From positions 371,597 through 435,596 of the forward strand of contig NZ_BCWW01000006.1 of assembly GCF_001894785.1 (NCBI RefSeq): 64,000 bases of DNA, read 5' to 3'. Below, piece by piece: positions 44,844 to 54,433 of the stretch (position 1 is its first letter; every line of letters starts with the position of its first letter). The position numbers were made by a program, and so were the translations under genes. The notes under the pieces were generated by a model. That model was not told the origin of the DNA. It worked only from the letters and a program-made list of their open reading frames with translations, and made no database searches. Source of the stretch: Rhodococcoides fascians NBRC 12155 = LMG 3623 (GTDB lineage: Bacteria; Actinomycetota; Actinomycetes; Mycobacteriales; Mycobacteriaceae).

Positions 44844-46226
44844 CTATTCCAGTCCGGAGCGAACGATGCTCAATATCTCGGTCGACAACGCGTCGACCTC
44901 GGTGCGGGTGCGCGCCTCGACATTGAGTCTCAACAGGGGCTCGGTGTTGGACGCACGCAAGTTGAACCATGCACCACCCTCGAGGTCGACGGTCACGCCG
45001 TCGAGACGGTCGATTCCGGTGGTCCGATCGGCGAACGCGTCGAGCACGGCCTGGGTGCGTTCGGCTGCGTCGTCGACCGTCGAGTTGATCTCACCCGACG
45101 CGCTGTACGTCTCGTACGAAGCCATCATCTCCGAGAGCGGTCGATCCTGTGCGCCGAGGGCAGCGAGAACGTGCAGCGCGGCGAGCATGCCGGAATCGGC
45201 ACCCCAGAAATCACGGAAGTAATAGTGCGCGGAATGTTCTCCGCCGAAGATCGCACCGGTATCGGCCATCTGCTGCTTGATGAACGAGTGCCCCACTCGG
45301 GTGCGGACAGGCTTGCCGCCGAGCGCGGTGACCAGCTCCGGCACCGCACGCGAGGTGATGAGATTGTGAATGATCGACGCACCGGGCTCCTTGGCCAGCT
45401 CGCGTTCTGCCACCAAGCAGGTCACGGCCGACGGCGAGACCGGATCGCCCTTCTCGTCGACGACGAAGCACCGGTCGGCGTCTCCGTCGAACGCGAGCCC
45501 GATGTCGGCACCGGTCTCGACGACGAAGCGCTGCAGATCCACCAGGTTCGCCGGATCCAGTGGGTTGGCCTCGTGATTGGGGAAGCTGCCGTCGAGTTCG
45601 AAGAACAACGGTTCGATCGTCACCGGGAGCGGAGCGAACACCGCGGGGACCGTGTGCCCGCCCATGCCGTTACCCGCGTCGACGGCGATCTTCATGGATC
45701 CGATGCCGGAAAGATCGACCAGGTCGCGAACGAACCCGGCGTAGTCGGTCAACACGTCTCGCGACGTTGCCGTACCGGCCGGGCCGTCGAAGTCCGGCAC
45801 GCCGTCGATCAGTTCCGACTTGATCGTGGCCAGCCCGGTGTCCTGCCCCACCGGCTTGGCACCGGCGCGGCAGAGCTTGATTCCGTTGTACTTCGCCGGA
45901 TTGTGGCTTGCGGTGAACATGGCACCGGGGCATTCGAGCAGGCCCGACGCGAAGTAGAGCTGATCGGTCGAGGCGAGACCGATGTGCACGACGTCGAGCC
46001 CCTGCGCGGTGACGCCGTCCGCGAAAGCGCGGGACAGGCCCGGCGAGGAGTCGCGCATGTCGTGTCCGACGACGACAGTCCGCGCCGCGCCCTCCTCGTC
46101 GCGTACCAACCGGGCGAACGATGCACCGACGTCTCGGACGAACGCCTCGTCGATCTGCTCACCTACGACGCCACGGACGTCGTAGGCCTTGATGACGGCG
46201 TTGACGGACTCTGCGGTTCGGGCCAC
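44844..46226 (-). CDS. manB: Phosphomannomutase/phosphoglucomutase
   Basis: ManB converts mannose-6-phosphate to mannose-1-phosphate. The phosphoserine loop FTASHNPAKYNG lies near residue 103, the metal-binding loop FDGDADRC near residue 245, the sugar-binding GGEHSAHYYF near residue 327, and the C-terminal phosphate-binding RASNTEPLLRLN near residue 430. GTG 46226 follows AGGAG by eight bases; the open frame beyond it adds 13 unlikely residues. The gene heads a manB-SIS-manA run. It matches Rv3257c. Confidence 0.95.
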   Translation of the reverse strand: MARTAESVNAVIKAYDVRGVVGEQIDEAFVRDVGASFARLVRDEEGAARTVVVGHDMRDSSPGLSRAFADGVTAQGLDVVHIGLASTDQLYFASGLLECPGAMFTASHNPAKYNGIKLCRAGAKPVGQDTGLATIKSELIDGVPDFDGPAGTATSRDVLTDYAGFVRDLVDLSGIGSMKIAVDAGNGMGGHTVPAVFAPLPVTIEPLFFELDGSFPNHEANPLDPANLVDLQRFVVETGADIGLAFDGDADRCFVVDEKGDPVSPSAVTCLVAERELAKEPGASIIHNLITSRAVPELVTALGGKPVRTRVGHSFIKQQMADTGAIFGGEHSAHYYFRDFWGADSGMLAALHVLAALGAQDRPLSEMMASYETYSASGEINSTVDDAAERTQAVLDAFADRTTGIDRLDGVTVDLEGGAWFNLRASNTEPLLRLNVEARTRTEVDALSTEILSIVRSGLE

Positions 46227-46431
46227 GAAGATTCTCCTGATTGTCGGTCGTCCGGCGTCGGACATCCAGCGTTGGGTACGGGGCGATCAACACCGAAGCT
46301 CGGCAGACCGGCTTGTCCGTTTCGGTACTGGTGCAAACCTTGCCAGACGCCCGGTGGGCGGGCCAGTCGACCCGTCGTTCATTCGGGCGGACGCAGCGCC
46401 TCGCCCCGCCGCGGCGTTCTGCGCAGGGGGT

Positions 46432-46842
46432 CTAGGACGTGGGATCGGGTAGAACTCTGAGGTGTCCGCGTCGGCCGGTTCGGACGGCAGGCGTGGCCCG
46501 TCGCTCGGTGTCCTGGTGGCGAGCCGGCGACCGGTCACCGCTGTCTCGGTCCTCGGAGCGCGTCCGGTCTCCCCGACCGGCTTCGCGTACGGCCTCGGCC
46601 AGCGCGGTCAGATCGTCCTCGTCGGGGGTCGATGTCGAGTAACCACCCTCGTACCGCACGAGCTCCCAGCCCTTGGGTGCCGTGGTCGTCGAGGCATGGA
46701 CCTCGCACAGGTCCCAGGAGTGCGGTTCGTCCACGGTGGCCAGCGGACCGACGACGGCAGTGGAGTCGGAGTAGACATATGTGAGCGTCGCAACGGCAGA
46801 ACGGTTGCAACCAGGCCTGCAGCAGCCACGCAGTGATCTCAC
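46432..46842 (-). CDS. DUF3499 family protein, putative zinc-binding
   Basis: This 136-aa protein has a conserved N-terminal core, CCRPGC followed by ATLTYVYSDSTAVVGPL and SWDLCEVHA, where the Cys and His residues could bind zinc. The C-terminal half is charged and probably disordered. It matches Rv3258c. Position 46842 (GTG) is the family start; TACTCT lies six bases upstream (46849-46854, minus strand), suggesting a leaderless transcript. The 72-bp gap to the divergent zincin-like gene holds both promoters. Confidence 0.85.
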   Translation of the reverse strand: MRSLRGCCRPGCNRSAVATLTYVYSDSTAVVGPLATVDEPHSWDLCEVHASTTTAPKGWELVRYEGGYSTSTPDEDDLTALAEAVREAGRGDRTRSEDRDSGDRSPARHQDTERRATPAVRTGRRGHLRVLPDPTS

Positions 46843-46914
46843 GAGTGCAGAGTATCCGGTACGTGCAACCGACCGAACGACCGACACACCGGACAGCCGC
46901 GATAACCTGCCCCC

Positions 46915-47400
46915 ATGCCTCAGTTCTCTTCCGCGCGCAGGATCACGTCGCGGTCCGTTGCGCGGCACGGCCGCGGCATCCGCGGACCGGTGCTGCCCGA
47001 GGACCTACCTGCCCGGCGATCACGTGCAGAGAAGTTCGACCGGCTGGTACTCGACGCGTTCGCGCGCATCGACCACCGGTGGCACGACAAGCTCTCGAAG
47101 CTCGACATCGCCGTCGACGACGTGCCCAAGATCAGGGCGTTGGACCCGGAATCGGTCACGTGGCCGCCCGAGGTGGTCGCAGAAGGACCGGTACCCCTGT
47201 CGCGACTGGTCCCCGCAGGGATCGACAAGCGCGGAGAGACGACACGCGCCCGTGTGGTGCTGTTCCGGCGTCCGCTCGAGCGGCGCGCCAAGCACCCGGA
47301 AGATTTGGAGGACCTACTGTTCGAGGTCCTGGTCGAGCAGGTAGCGACGTATTTGGGCATCGATCCCGACGAGGTGGACCCCGCCAGCGCCGAGCCGTGA
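46915..47400 (+). CDS. Zincin-like metallopeptidase family protein lacking the HExxH site
   Basis: This 161-aa protein resembles the small PF06262-type metallopeptidase family and matches Rv3259. Where active relatives carry HExxH near the C-terminus, this protein reads VEQVATYLGID, so both zinc-binding histidines and the catalytic glutamate position are changed. It is probably not a protease. TAACCT (46903-46908) lies six bases before ATG 46915 with no ribosome site, so the transcript is likely leaderless. Confidence 0.8.
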   Translation: MPQFSSARRITSRSVARHGRGIRGPVLPEDLPARRSRAEKFDRLVLDAFARIDHRWHDKLSKLDIAVDDVPKIRALDPESVTWPPEVVAEGPVPLSRLVPAGIDKRGETTRARVVLFRRPLERRAKHPEDLEDLLFEVLVEQVATYLGIDPDEVDPASAEP

Positions 47401-47443
47401 TGCAGCGTCGGCTCGTGGGTGGATCCTCCTGAGAGCGCTCGGC

Positions 47444-48022
47444 TCAGCCGATCCCGCGCTTGAGCCGACGACGCTCACGCTCGGACAGTCCGCCCCAGAT
47501 TCCGAATCGCTCGTCGTTGGCGAGAGCGTACTCGAGGCATTCGTCCTTGACCTCGCAGCCGAGGCAGATTCGCTTCGCTTCGCGGGTGGAGCCGCCCTTT
47601 TCGGGAAAGAAGGCTTCGGGATCGGTCTGAGCGCACAGGGCGCGCTCCTGCCACTGATCCTCGATCTCCTCGAACATCTCGTCGAAACCCGCCACGAGAC
47701 TGAGGAACGGCTTGGCGGGTGGAACCGATTCGGCCACGAACGGCATCGAATCGGCGTCGTTGTCCGAGTCGTCGTTATCGACGTCGTCGACATCCGGGCT
47801 GTCGACATCGGGGCTGTCGATGTCCTGATCGATTTGCACGGCGTCACTCGAGAGTTCGCCGTCGACTGCATCGTTCGACGGGGTCACGTACGCAGAACCG
47901 GCGTCGACGGAGACGCTCGAATCCACGCCGGAATCGGACTCGGTTTGCGGCGCGTCGTCGACAGCGCTGAGGTGTGCAGTGGGTCCGCCCCGCTGATCAC
48001 GTGTCACGTGCTGGTCATACAT
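47444..48022 (-). CDS. whiB2: WhiB2 iron-sulfur regulator with long acidic N-terminal extension
   Basis: The C-terminal 100 residues are a WhiB2-type domain: FEEIEDQWQERALCAQTDPEAFFPEKGG split over the first cysteine, then CLGCEVKDEC, the GIWGGLSERERR turn and a basic end. Before it are 92 extra residues rich in Asp, Ser and Val, including a repeated DSPDVD. Typical WhiB2 proteins are about 90 aa. ATG 48022 is supported by GAGGAGG eight bases upstream. The internal ATG 47746 would give a usual-size protein but has no ribosome site. WhiB2 (WhmD/WhiB) controls septation with WhiA. Confidence 0.92.
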   Translation of the reverse strand: MYDQHVTRDQRGGPTAHLSAVDDAPQTESDSGVDSSVSVDAGSAYVTPSNDAVDGELSSDAVQIDQDIDSPDVDSPDVDDVDNDDSDNDADSMPFVAESVPPAKPFLSLVAGFDEMFEEIEDQWQERALCAQTDPEAFFPEKGGSTREAKRICLGCEVKDECLEYALANDERFGIWGGLSERERRRLKRGIG

Positions 48023-48455
48023 CGCTTCCGCCTCCTCACCTGTGGTAGCGCAGATACTTTCGGTCCTCGTAATCTCGAATACCTTGCCCCGCGCCGGTAT
48101 TCGATCGAGCTGGTACGTCCGAGCCGACTCTCCACCCGTCCAACTCTCGACCTCTACTCCACGTCCACTCAGGGACGAACAGGAAGGGAACGAGTGTTCG
48201 AAACCAGGTTCGCTGCAGTCGAACTCGTGCCGCGAACGCTGAATGACATACCTGTGATTAGACACGTACAGGTGTGTCGCGGTCAAGCCGATCGCACAAA
48301 TCCAATACCATCCCATGCCCGAAATCGGCTGTCTCCCCGAATCGGAGCGCGTCCCGTGCGTGTCGCGGCGGTTCTCGGGCTCGGATCCCGGCCCCGCGGA
48401 CGGTCCGGGTGGGCGCTCACCCGGGCGGGCGACAACCGCACTAGGCTCGCATGTT
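48023..48455. other. Divergent whiB2-fbiA intergenic region
   Basis: This 433-bp non-coding stretch is the longest in the window and must hold the whiB2 promoter. An inverted repeat ACCTGT-N12-ACAGGT lies at 48250-48273. TAGGCT at 48442-48447, eight bases before the fbiA GTG, is a likely -10 box for a leaderless fbiA transcript. I see no RNA gene or small ORF with a good ribosome site. Confidence 0.5.
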
Positions 48456-49445
48456 GTGAAAGTTACTGTTCTGGTCGGTGGCGTCGGTGGCGCACGGTTC
48501 CTCCAGGGGCTCAAATCCCTGTTCGGCGACTCCCTTCTCGGCGACGAACCCGAGAACGAGATCACGGCGGTGGTCAACGTCGGCGACGACGTCTGGATGC
48601 ACGGCCTTCGCATCTGCCCGGATCTCGACACGTGCATGTACACCCTCGGAAACGGAATCGACACCGAGCGAGGCTGGGGCCGGGTCGCGGAGACCTGGAA
48701 CGCCCGCGACGAGTTGGCCGCCTACGGAGCAGATCCCGACTGGTTCGGCCTCGGCGACAGGGACATCGCCACGCACTTGATCCGCAGTCGCATGCTGCGC
48801 ACCGGATTTCCGCTGTCGGCCGTCACCGAGGCACTGTGCAACCGATGGCAGCCCGGCGTCCGATTGCTGCCGGTCACCGACGACCGCTCGGAAACACACG
48901 TCGTGGTCACCGACCCCGACGACCCCAGCGGCGAGCAACAACGCGCAATCCACTTCCAGGAGTGGTGGGTTCGCTACCGCGCGCAGATTCCCACGCACAG
49001 TTTCGCTCATATCGGTGCCGAACAGGCCACTGCTGCACCGGGAGTCGCCGAATCGATCGCCGAGGCCGACGCGGTGATCCTGGCCCCGTCCAACCCGGTG
49101 GTCAGTGTCGGCGCAATTCTTGCCGTACCCGGCATCCGCGGCGCACTGCGCACCACCGCCGCCAAGGTCGTCGGCCTGTCCCCGGTGGTGGACGGTAAAC
49201 CGTTGCGCGGCATGGCAGACGAGTGCCTCTCGGTCATCGGCGTCGAGACGACGGCCGAGGCCGTCGGCCGCCTCTACGGAAGCCGAAGCGGCACCGGCAT
49301 TCTCGACGCCTGGCTGGTGCACAGCACCGACTCGGCGGTGGTCGACGGAGTCGACGTGCAGTCGATTCCGTTGTTGATGACCGACCCGGAGACCACAGCG
49401 GTGATGGCACGCACCGCCCTGCGCGCAGCCGGACTCGAACTGTGA
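48456..49445 (+). CDS. fbiA: 2-phospho-L-lactate (phosphoenolpyruvate) transferase, F420 synthesis
   Basis: FbiA/CofD joins the activated three-carbon phosphate to the deazaflavin Fo to make (dehydro-)F420-0. The 329-aa protein begins [19 protein letters not shown], the family N-terminus, and has [18 protein letters not shown] and [18 protein letters not shown]. The GTG at 48456 is chosen because the family starts there, although the frame is open 47 codons upstream. It is coupled to fbiB by a GTGA overlap. Confidence 0.95.
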   Translation: MKVTVLVGGVGGARFLQGLKSLFGDSLLGDEPENEITAVVNVGDDVWMHGLRICPDLDTCMYTLGNGIDTERGWGRVAETWNARDELAAYGADPDWFGLGDRDIATHLIRSRMLRTGFPLSAVTEALCNRWQPGVRLLPVTDDRSETHVVVTDPDDPSGEQQRAIHFQEWWVRYRAQIPTHSFAHIGAEQATAAPGVAESIAEADAVILAPSNPVVSVGAILAVPGIRGALRTTAAKVVGLSPVVDGKPLRGMADECLSVIGVETTAEAVGRLYGSRSGTGILDAWLVHSTDSAVVDGVDVQSIPLLMTDPETTAVMARTALRAAGLEL

Positions 49446-50821
49446 CCGCCCCACGCGAGGTGGCGTCGATGCCGGAGGCTCCCGGTGACCACGCACCGGG
49501 CGGATCGATCGAAATCCTGCCGGTCACGGGACTTCCCGAGTTTCGTCCGGGCGACGATCTCGCCGCAGCGATCGTCGACCGAGCGCCCTGGCTGCGCGAC
49601 GGAGACGTCCTCGTGGTCACCAGCAAGATCGTCTCCAAGGTCGAGGGACGTCTGGTGCCCGCACCGCAGGACCCCGAGGAGCGGGACGCAGCCCGCCGGG
49701 TCCTCGTCGATCAGGAGGCCGTTCGCGTCGTCGCCCGAAAAGGCCGGACGCTCATCACCGAGAACCGCCTCGGCATCGTGCAAGCCGCGTCGGGTATCGA
49801 CGGGTCCAACGTCGACGGCAGCGAACTGGCGCTGCTCCCGGAGAATCCCGACGCCAGCGCGGCGGCTCTTCGGCGAGCACTGCACGAGTCGGCCGGAGTC
49901 ACCGTGGCTGTCGTGATCACCGACACGATGGGCCGGGCCTGGCGGATCGGTCAGACCGATGCCGCGATCGGGTCTGCCGGCCTGGCGGTCGTCCATCGAT
50001 ACGCCGGGGCAGAAGACGGCCAGGGCAACGAACTGATCGTCACCGAAGTCGCCATCGCCGACGAGCTCGCTGCGGCAGGCGATCTCGTGAAGGGCAAGCT
50101 GGGTGGCGTTCCGATAGCCGTCGTCCGCGGCCTGTCACCGGTCGACGACGGCTCCACCGCCGCCACCCTGCTGCGCGGCGGCGAAGACGATCTGTTCTGG
50201 CTGGGAACCGCCGAGGCACTCGAACGTGGTCGACGCGAGGCCCTGCTCCGCCGGCGGTCGGTTCGATCGTTCTCCCCCGACGCAGTCGACCCGGACTCGA
50301 TCCGTGACGCCGTCGCGGACGCCCTCACCGCCCCCGCCCCGCATCACACCCACCCCGTCAGATTCGTCTGGATCAGAACGCCCGCGGTGCGTCGCCGACT
50401 GCTCGAGACCATGCGCGAGCAGTGGCGAGCCGATCTGGCCGGCGACGGGCTGACCGAGGACCGCATCGCCGCCAGGCTGAGCCGCGGTGACATTCTGTTC
50501 GATGCGCCGGAAATCGTGATTCCGTTCTGTGTGCCGGACGGGGCGCACACCTATCCCGACGAGAGGCGTCGCGCAGCGGAGGACACCATGTTCACCGTGG
50601 CGGTCGGTGCCGCCGTTCAGGGTTTGCTCGTAGCCCTGGCCGTTCGCGATCTCGGTAGCTGCTGGATCGGTTCGACGATCTTCGCCGCCGATACCGTCCG
50701 CGCCGAGCTCGGCTTGCGTGCGGACTGGAAAGCATTGGGGGCCATCGCAATCGGACACCCCAGCGAGCCGCTGACGGTACGAGATCCGGCCGCGCCCGGG
50801 TCTTCGCTGGTGGAGCTCTGA
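49442..50821 (+). CDS. fbiB: Bifunctional F420:gamma-glutamyl ligase / dehydro-F420 reductase FbiB
   Basis: Residues about 15-255 are the CofE-like ligase that adds gamma-linked glutamates ([29 protein letters not shown]). Residues about 260-459 are an FMN nitroreductase-like domain ([26 protein letters not shown]) that, in mycobacteria, reduces dehydro-F420-0. The fused layout is typical of actinobacteria. GTG 49442 overlaps the fbiA stop. A NUDIX gene follows after six bases. Confidence 0.95.
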   Translation: MTAPREVASMPEAPGDHAPGGSIEILPVTGLPEFRPGDDLAAAIVDRAPWLRDGDVLVVTSKIVSKVEGRLVPAPQDPEERDAARRVLVDQEAVRVVARKGRTLITENRLGIVQAASGIDGSNVDGSELALLPENPDASAAALRRALHESAGVTVAVVITDTMGRAWRIGQTDAAIGSAGLAVVHRYAGAEDGQGNELIVTEVAIADELAAAGDLVKGKLGGVPIAVVRGLSPVDDGSTAATLLRGGEDDLFWLGTAEALERGRREALLRRRSVRSFSPDAVDPDSIRDAVADALTAPAPHHTHPVRFVWIRTPAVRRRLLETMREQWRADLAGDGLTEDRIAARLSRGDILFDAPEIVIPFCVPDGAHTYPDERRRAAEDTMFTVAVGAAVQGLLVALAVRDLGSCWIGSTIFAADTVRAELGLRADWKALGAIAIGHPSEPLTVRDPAAPGSSLVEL

Positions 50822-50827
50822 CCGACG

Positions 50828-51376
50828 ATGTCCGCTTCCTCACTGTGGCAGTCCGCGGCCGAGACACTCGATCGGTGGGCACCGACCGACTCCAGGGACG
50901 AATCCCTTCGGCACACCGTGATCGCCTTTCTGCACAGCAATCCCGACGCGTGTCTTCGCGCGAACGAGGCCGGCCACATCACGGCGTCGTCGCTGGTACT
51001 CGACGCGTCGGGACGGCACGTTCTGTTGACCCTGCATCCCCGGGTGGGCCGGTGGATTCAGCTGGGCGGTCACTGCGAACCCGAGGACGAGACGGTCGTC
51101 GCCGCAGCGCTGCGCGAGGCGACCGAAGAATCCGGAATTACCGATCTGTCGATCGATCCCGAGTTGCTCTCGGCGCACACTCACCCGATCACGTGCTCAC
51201 TGGGTAAGCCGACCCGGCACCTGGACCTGCGGTTCCTGGTGCGCGCCCCGGACGGCGCGCGCGCCGTGCGCAGCGAGGAATCGACGGACCTGCGCTGGTG
51301 GCCGGTGGACGAACTACCCGACTCGGCCGAGCGCGAGACCATCGACCATCTCGTCGCGCTCGCGGCGTATCGCTGA
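50828..51376 (+). CDS. NUDIX hydrolase
   Basis: This 182-aa hydrolase carries a Nudix box, GGHCEPEDETVVAAALREATEESGI, split here as GGHCEP and REATEESG, at about residues 80-103. It probably cleaves a nucleoside diphosphate-linked compound; the F420 operon context suggests house-cleaning of a nucleotide intermediate, but this is inference. It begins six bases after fbiB and ends 40 bp before the convergent pyrophosphorylase gene. Confidence 0.9.
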   Translation: MSASSLWQSAAETLDRWAPTDSRDESLRHTVIAFLHSNPDACLRANEAGHITASSLVLDASGRHVLLTLHPRVGRWIQLGGHCEPEDETVVAAALREATEESGITDLSIDPELLSAHTHPITCSLGKPTRHLDLRFLVRAPDGARAVRSEESTDLRWWPVDELPDSAERETIDHLVALAAYR

Positions 51377-51416
51377 TCCGCCCGGGTCGGCCCCGCTCAA
51401 CTCCTCGGGACGACGA

Positions 51417-52511
51417 TCAGACGTCGGTGGAGAAGCGCACTCCCCCGTCGGGCAGCTTCACTCCGGGCCATACCCGTGCCCCACGCAGCAACTCGCACCG
51501 AGCTCCGATATCGGCACCGTCACCGATGACGGCGTCACGCACGAGTGCGCGCGGTCCGATGCGGGCTCCGAAGCCCAGGATGGACCGTTCGACCACGGCC
51601 CCTGCTTCGACGATCGCACCGTCGAACACCACCGCGCCGTCGAGACGAGCGCCTGCGCCGATCTCGGCACCACGTCCGACGACGGTTCCACCGATCAGCA
51701 GTGCGCCCGGCGCGACACCCGCTCCGGGGTGAACCAGGGACTCACCGCGATCTCCGTGCAGTGCGGGCGACGGCGCAATCCCACGAACGAGGTCGGCCGA
51801 TCCCTTGACGAAATCCTCCGGCGTACCCATGTCGCGCCAGTACGCACTGTCGACGTGCCCGTAGACCTTCTTGTTCTCGGCGAGCAAGGCAGGGAACACC
51901 TCTCGCTCCACCGACACCGGCCGGTCGGCTGCGATGGACTCGATGATCTCACGCTTGAACACGTAGCAACCGGCATTGATCTGGTCGGTCGGCGGATCCT
52001 GGGTCTTCTCCAGAAACGCGGTGACTCGGCCGTTCTCGTCGGTCGGGACACAGCCGAACGCTCGGGGATCGCCGACCCGAACGAGATGCAGCGTCACGTC
52101 CGCGTCGGTCGTGCGGTGCGTATCGAGCACTGCCGTCAGATCGGTACCACCCAACACGTCACCGTTGAACACCATGACGTTGTCCGCCCGCAGTCGCGGC
52201 AACACGTTTCTGATTCCGCCGCCGGTGCCCATGGGCTCGGTCTCGAACACGTACTCGAGTTCGATGCCCAACGCCGACCCGTCGCCGAAATGTTGCTCGA
52301 ACACTTCGGCTTTGAACGACGTTCCGAGAACCACGTGTTCGATGCCCGCAGCCTTGATCCTGGCCAGCAGGTGGGTGAGAAACGGGAGTCCTGCAGTCGG
52401 GAGCATCGGCTTCGGTGCCGACAGAGTCAACGGGCGCAGTCGAGTTCCCTTGCCGCCGACCAAGATCACTGCATCCGTCCGTGCGGCGACCGATGGGGAA
52501 CTATCCGACAT
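51417..52511 (-). CDS. manC: Mannose-1-phosphate guanylyltransferase (GDP-mannose pyrophosphorylase)
   Basis: The enzyme makes GDP-mannose from mannose-1-phosphate and GTP. The nucleotidyltransferase signature LVGGKGTRLRPLT is at about residue 16, VFNGDVLGGTDL marks the metal site, and the C-terminal third is a left-handed beta-helix with hexapeptide repeats (GADIGARCELLRGARVWPG split). It matches Rv3264c. ATG 52511 follows GAGG and overlaps the wbbL stop by 11 bp. It uses the product of manB in this window. Confidence 0.93.
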   Translation of the reverse strand: MSDSSPSVAARTDAVILVGGKGTRLRPLTLSAPKPMLPTAGLPFLTHLLARIKAAGIEHVVLGTSFKAEVFEQHFGDGSALGIELEYVFETEPMGTGGGIRNVLPRLRADNVMVFNGDVLGGTDLTAVLDTHRTTDADVTLHLVRVGDPRAFGCVPTDENGRVTAFLEKTQDPPTDQINAGCYVFKREIIESIAADRPVSVEREVFPALLAENKKVYGHVDSAYWRDMGTPEDFVKGSADLVRGIAPSPALHGDRGESLVHPGAGVAPGALLIGGTVVGRGAEIGAGARLDGAVVFDGAIVEAGAVVERSILGFGARIGPRALVRDAVIGDGADIGARCELLRGARVWPGVKLPDGGVRFSTDV

Positions 52512-53412
52512 GTCCAGCCTCTGTTCTCTCGTCCGACGGTCGTTCTTCACGAGCTCGGGCCCGAAGCGCCGAAGTCACAACGACCTTCGAGCGAAGACCG
52601 AGACCCGCGCGCAGCGCCCATCGTAGTGGAGCCTGCCACACCCGGTCGTGTCTGTCGGCCTGGAATCGGTAGGCGCTGGTGTGGTGTGCGGGCAGCATCA
52701 CTTCCGGATGCCGTCCTGCCGCATGGCCTTTCGAGTGCGTGACCTCGACCTCGGGTACGTAGACGTTCTGCCAACCCGCCCTACCGAGCCGGTCGCCGAG
52801 GTCCACGTCCTCCATGTACATGAAGTAGCGCGAATCGAACCCGTCGATGGAGTCGAACGCTGCGCGGCGAAGCAACAGGCATGATCCCGACAGCCATCCC
52901 ACCGGCCGCTCGGACACCGTCTCGTTCTCCTGGCGGTATCGCCGAGTCCACGGATTGGTCGGCCAGAGCTTGCCCAGAATTGCGTGGCCGGCCCCGGACG
53001 TCAGATCGGGCACCGATCGCGCGGACGGGTATCGCGACCCGTCCGGCTCACGAATGAGTGGGCCCAGCGAACCTGCGCGCGGCCATCGCGCCGCGGCGTC
53101 GAGCAATCCGTCCAGGGACCCGGGGTGCCACCTGACATCCGGATTGGCGACCACGACGAATTCGACCTCGGGGTCGACCGCGGCGATCGCCCGATTGACG
53201 GCAGCGCCGTAGCCGATGTTGGCGCCGGTACGCAGCAATTCTGCTTCCGCGAACGCCGCCTCGGCAGCTTCCGGAGTGCCGTCGACCGACCCGTTGTCGG
53301 CCATGATGACTCGCACGGGCCGAGTCGTGGCCTCGCGTAGAGACGTCAGAAATTGCTCGAGGTATTCGCCGGGGGAATAGGTCACCGTCACCACGGCCAG
53401 GTCGGAACTCAC
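52501..53412 (-). CDS. wbbL: WbbL dTDP-Rha:GlcNAc-diphosphoryl-polyprenol rhamnosyltransferase
   Basis: This 303-aa GT2-family enzyme adds rhamnose to the decaprenyl-PP-GlcNAc linker that joins arabinogalactan to peptidoglycan. It has VVTVTYSPGEYLEQFL at the N-terminus, NGSVDGTPEAA, NPDVRWHPG as the DxD-like site, and GWLSGSCLLLRRAAFDSIDGFD. It matches Rv3265c. TAGTCT lies seven bases before the GTG (53420-53425, minus strand), so the gene may be transcribed leaderless and apart from rmlD, from which it is 38 bp away. Confidence 0.92.
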   Translation of the reverse strand: MSSDLAVVTVTYSPGEYLEQFLTSLREATTRPVRVIMADNGSVDGTPEAAEAAFAEAELLRTGANIGYGAAVNRAIAAVDPEVEFVVVANPDVRWHPGSLDGLLDAAARWPRAGSLGPLIREPDGSRYPSARSVPDLTSGAGHAILGKLWPTNPWTRRYRQENETVSERPVGWLSGSCLLLRRAAFDSIDGFDSRYFMYMEDVDLGDRLGRAGWQNVYVPEVEVTHSKGHAAGRHPEVMLPAHHTSAYRFQADRHDRVWQAPLRWALRAGLGLRSKVVVTSALRARAREERPSDERTEAGHVG

Positions 53413-53450
53413 GCGGGCAAGACTAGCCCGAGGCGAGCATCGATCCCGCA

Positions 53451-54302
53451 TCACGACCGAGCAAGAGCCGCCGTCAGAGCCTCGGACCAGGGGCGGGGCG
53501 CACCGAGCCCGGCTGCCGACCACGCAGTCGGTGACAGCACCGAGTATGCGGGCCGAGGTGCCGGGACGACGTACTCCGCGCTCGAACACGGTCGCACCCG
53601 GTCGGGGTCGGCACCGATTCCCGAGAACACTGCCCGCGCGAGGTCGTACCAGCTCGCCTGCCCGGCGTTGGTGAAGTGAAGGGTCCGGCCGGTCACCGTC
53701 CCGTCGGCTTCGATCTCGAGCAGACCGGCGGCCAGGTCCAGGGCGAAGGTGGGCGATCCGATCTGGTCGTCGACCACCGAGACGGTCTCCCGCTCGCCTT
53801 CGAGTCTTCGCATCGTGGTGACGAAGTTCTTGCCGGTGTTGTCGTAGACCCATGCGGTGCGCACGATGACGGCCTCGGGGAGTTCCTCACGCACCGCCGT
53901 TTCCCCGGCCAACTTGGTGCGTCCGTACACGGACTTCGGCGCGGTCGCCGCGTCGACGTCGTACGGCTCGGTCGCTGTGCCGTCGAACACATAGTCGGTG
54001 GAAATGTGTATCAGTCGTGCACCGACACGCCCGCACGCCCGCGCGAGATTTCGAGGACCGTCGGCATTGACGGCCATGGCCCTGGACTCGTCGGTTTCGG
54101 CGGCATCGACGGCGGTGTACGCGGCGCAGTTGACGACGGTCGCACCCGCAGTCACCACGGCGTCGACTGCATCGGGGTCGGTGATGTCCAGGTCGGCGGA
54201 CGAATAGCCGTGCACCTCGACGTCGGAATCACGCTCGGCGGCGAGCGAGACCACCCGTCGGCCCAACTGGCCGTGTGCACCGGTCACCACGATCGCATTC
54301 AC
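53451..54302 (-). CDS. rmlD: dTDP-4-dehydrorhamnose reductase
   Basis: RmlD performs the last step of dTDP-rhamnose synthesis, supplying WbbL. The NAD(P)-binding VVTGAHGQLGRRVV is at the N-terminus, ISTDYVFDG and the catalytic YGRTKLAGE follow, and VDDQIGSPTF lies in the substrate domain. GTG 54302 is my choice; TTG 54311 would add three residues. It is divergent from the LCP gene, and both serve cell-wall linkage. Confidence 0.94.
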   Translation of the reverse strand: MNAIVVTGAHGQLGRRVVSLAAERDSDVEVHGYSSADLDITDPDAVDAVVTAGATVVNCAAYTAVDAAETDESRAMAVNADGPRNLARACGRVGARLIHISTDYVFDGTATEPYDVDAATAPKSVYGRTKLAGETAVREELPEAVIVRTAWVYDNTGKNFVTTMRRLEGERETVSVVDDQIGSPTFALDLAAGLLEIEADGTVTGRTLHFTNAGQASWYDLARAVFSGIGADPDRVRPCSSAEYVVPAPRPAYSVLSPTAWSAAGLGAPRPWSEALTAALARS

Positions 54303-54433
54303 GGTTGCCAAGTGTGGCACGCCGCGGTCGGTTCGGCGAGAGCGCGGCCGATCGCCAGTAACCTTCGAGTCGGGGGGAGTGAACGTCTGTCGGTAGGTGT
54401 CCATGCCTGCCGGAAACGAGGAAAGGGTCGAAG

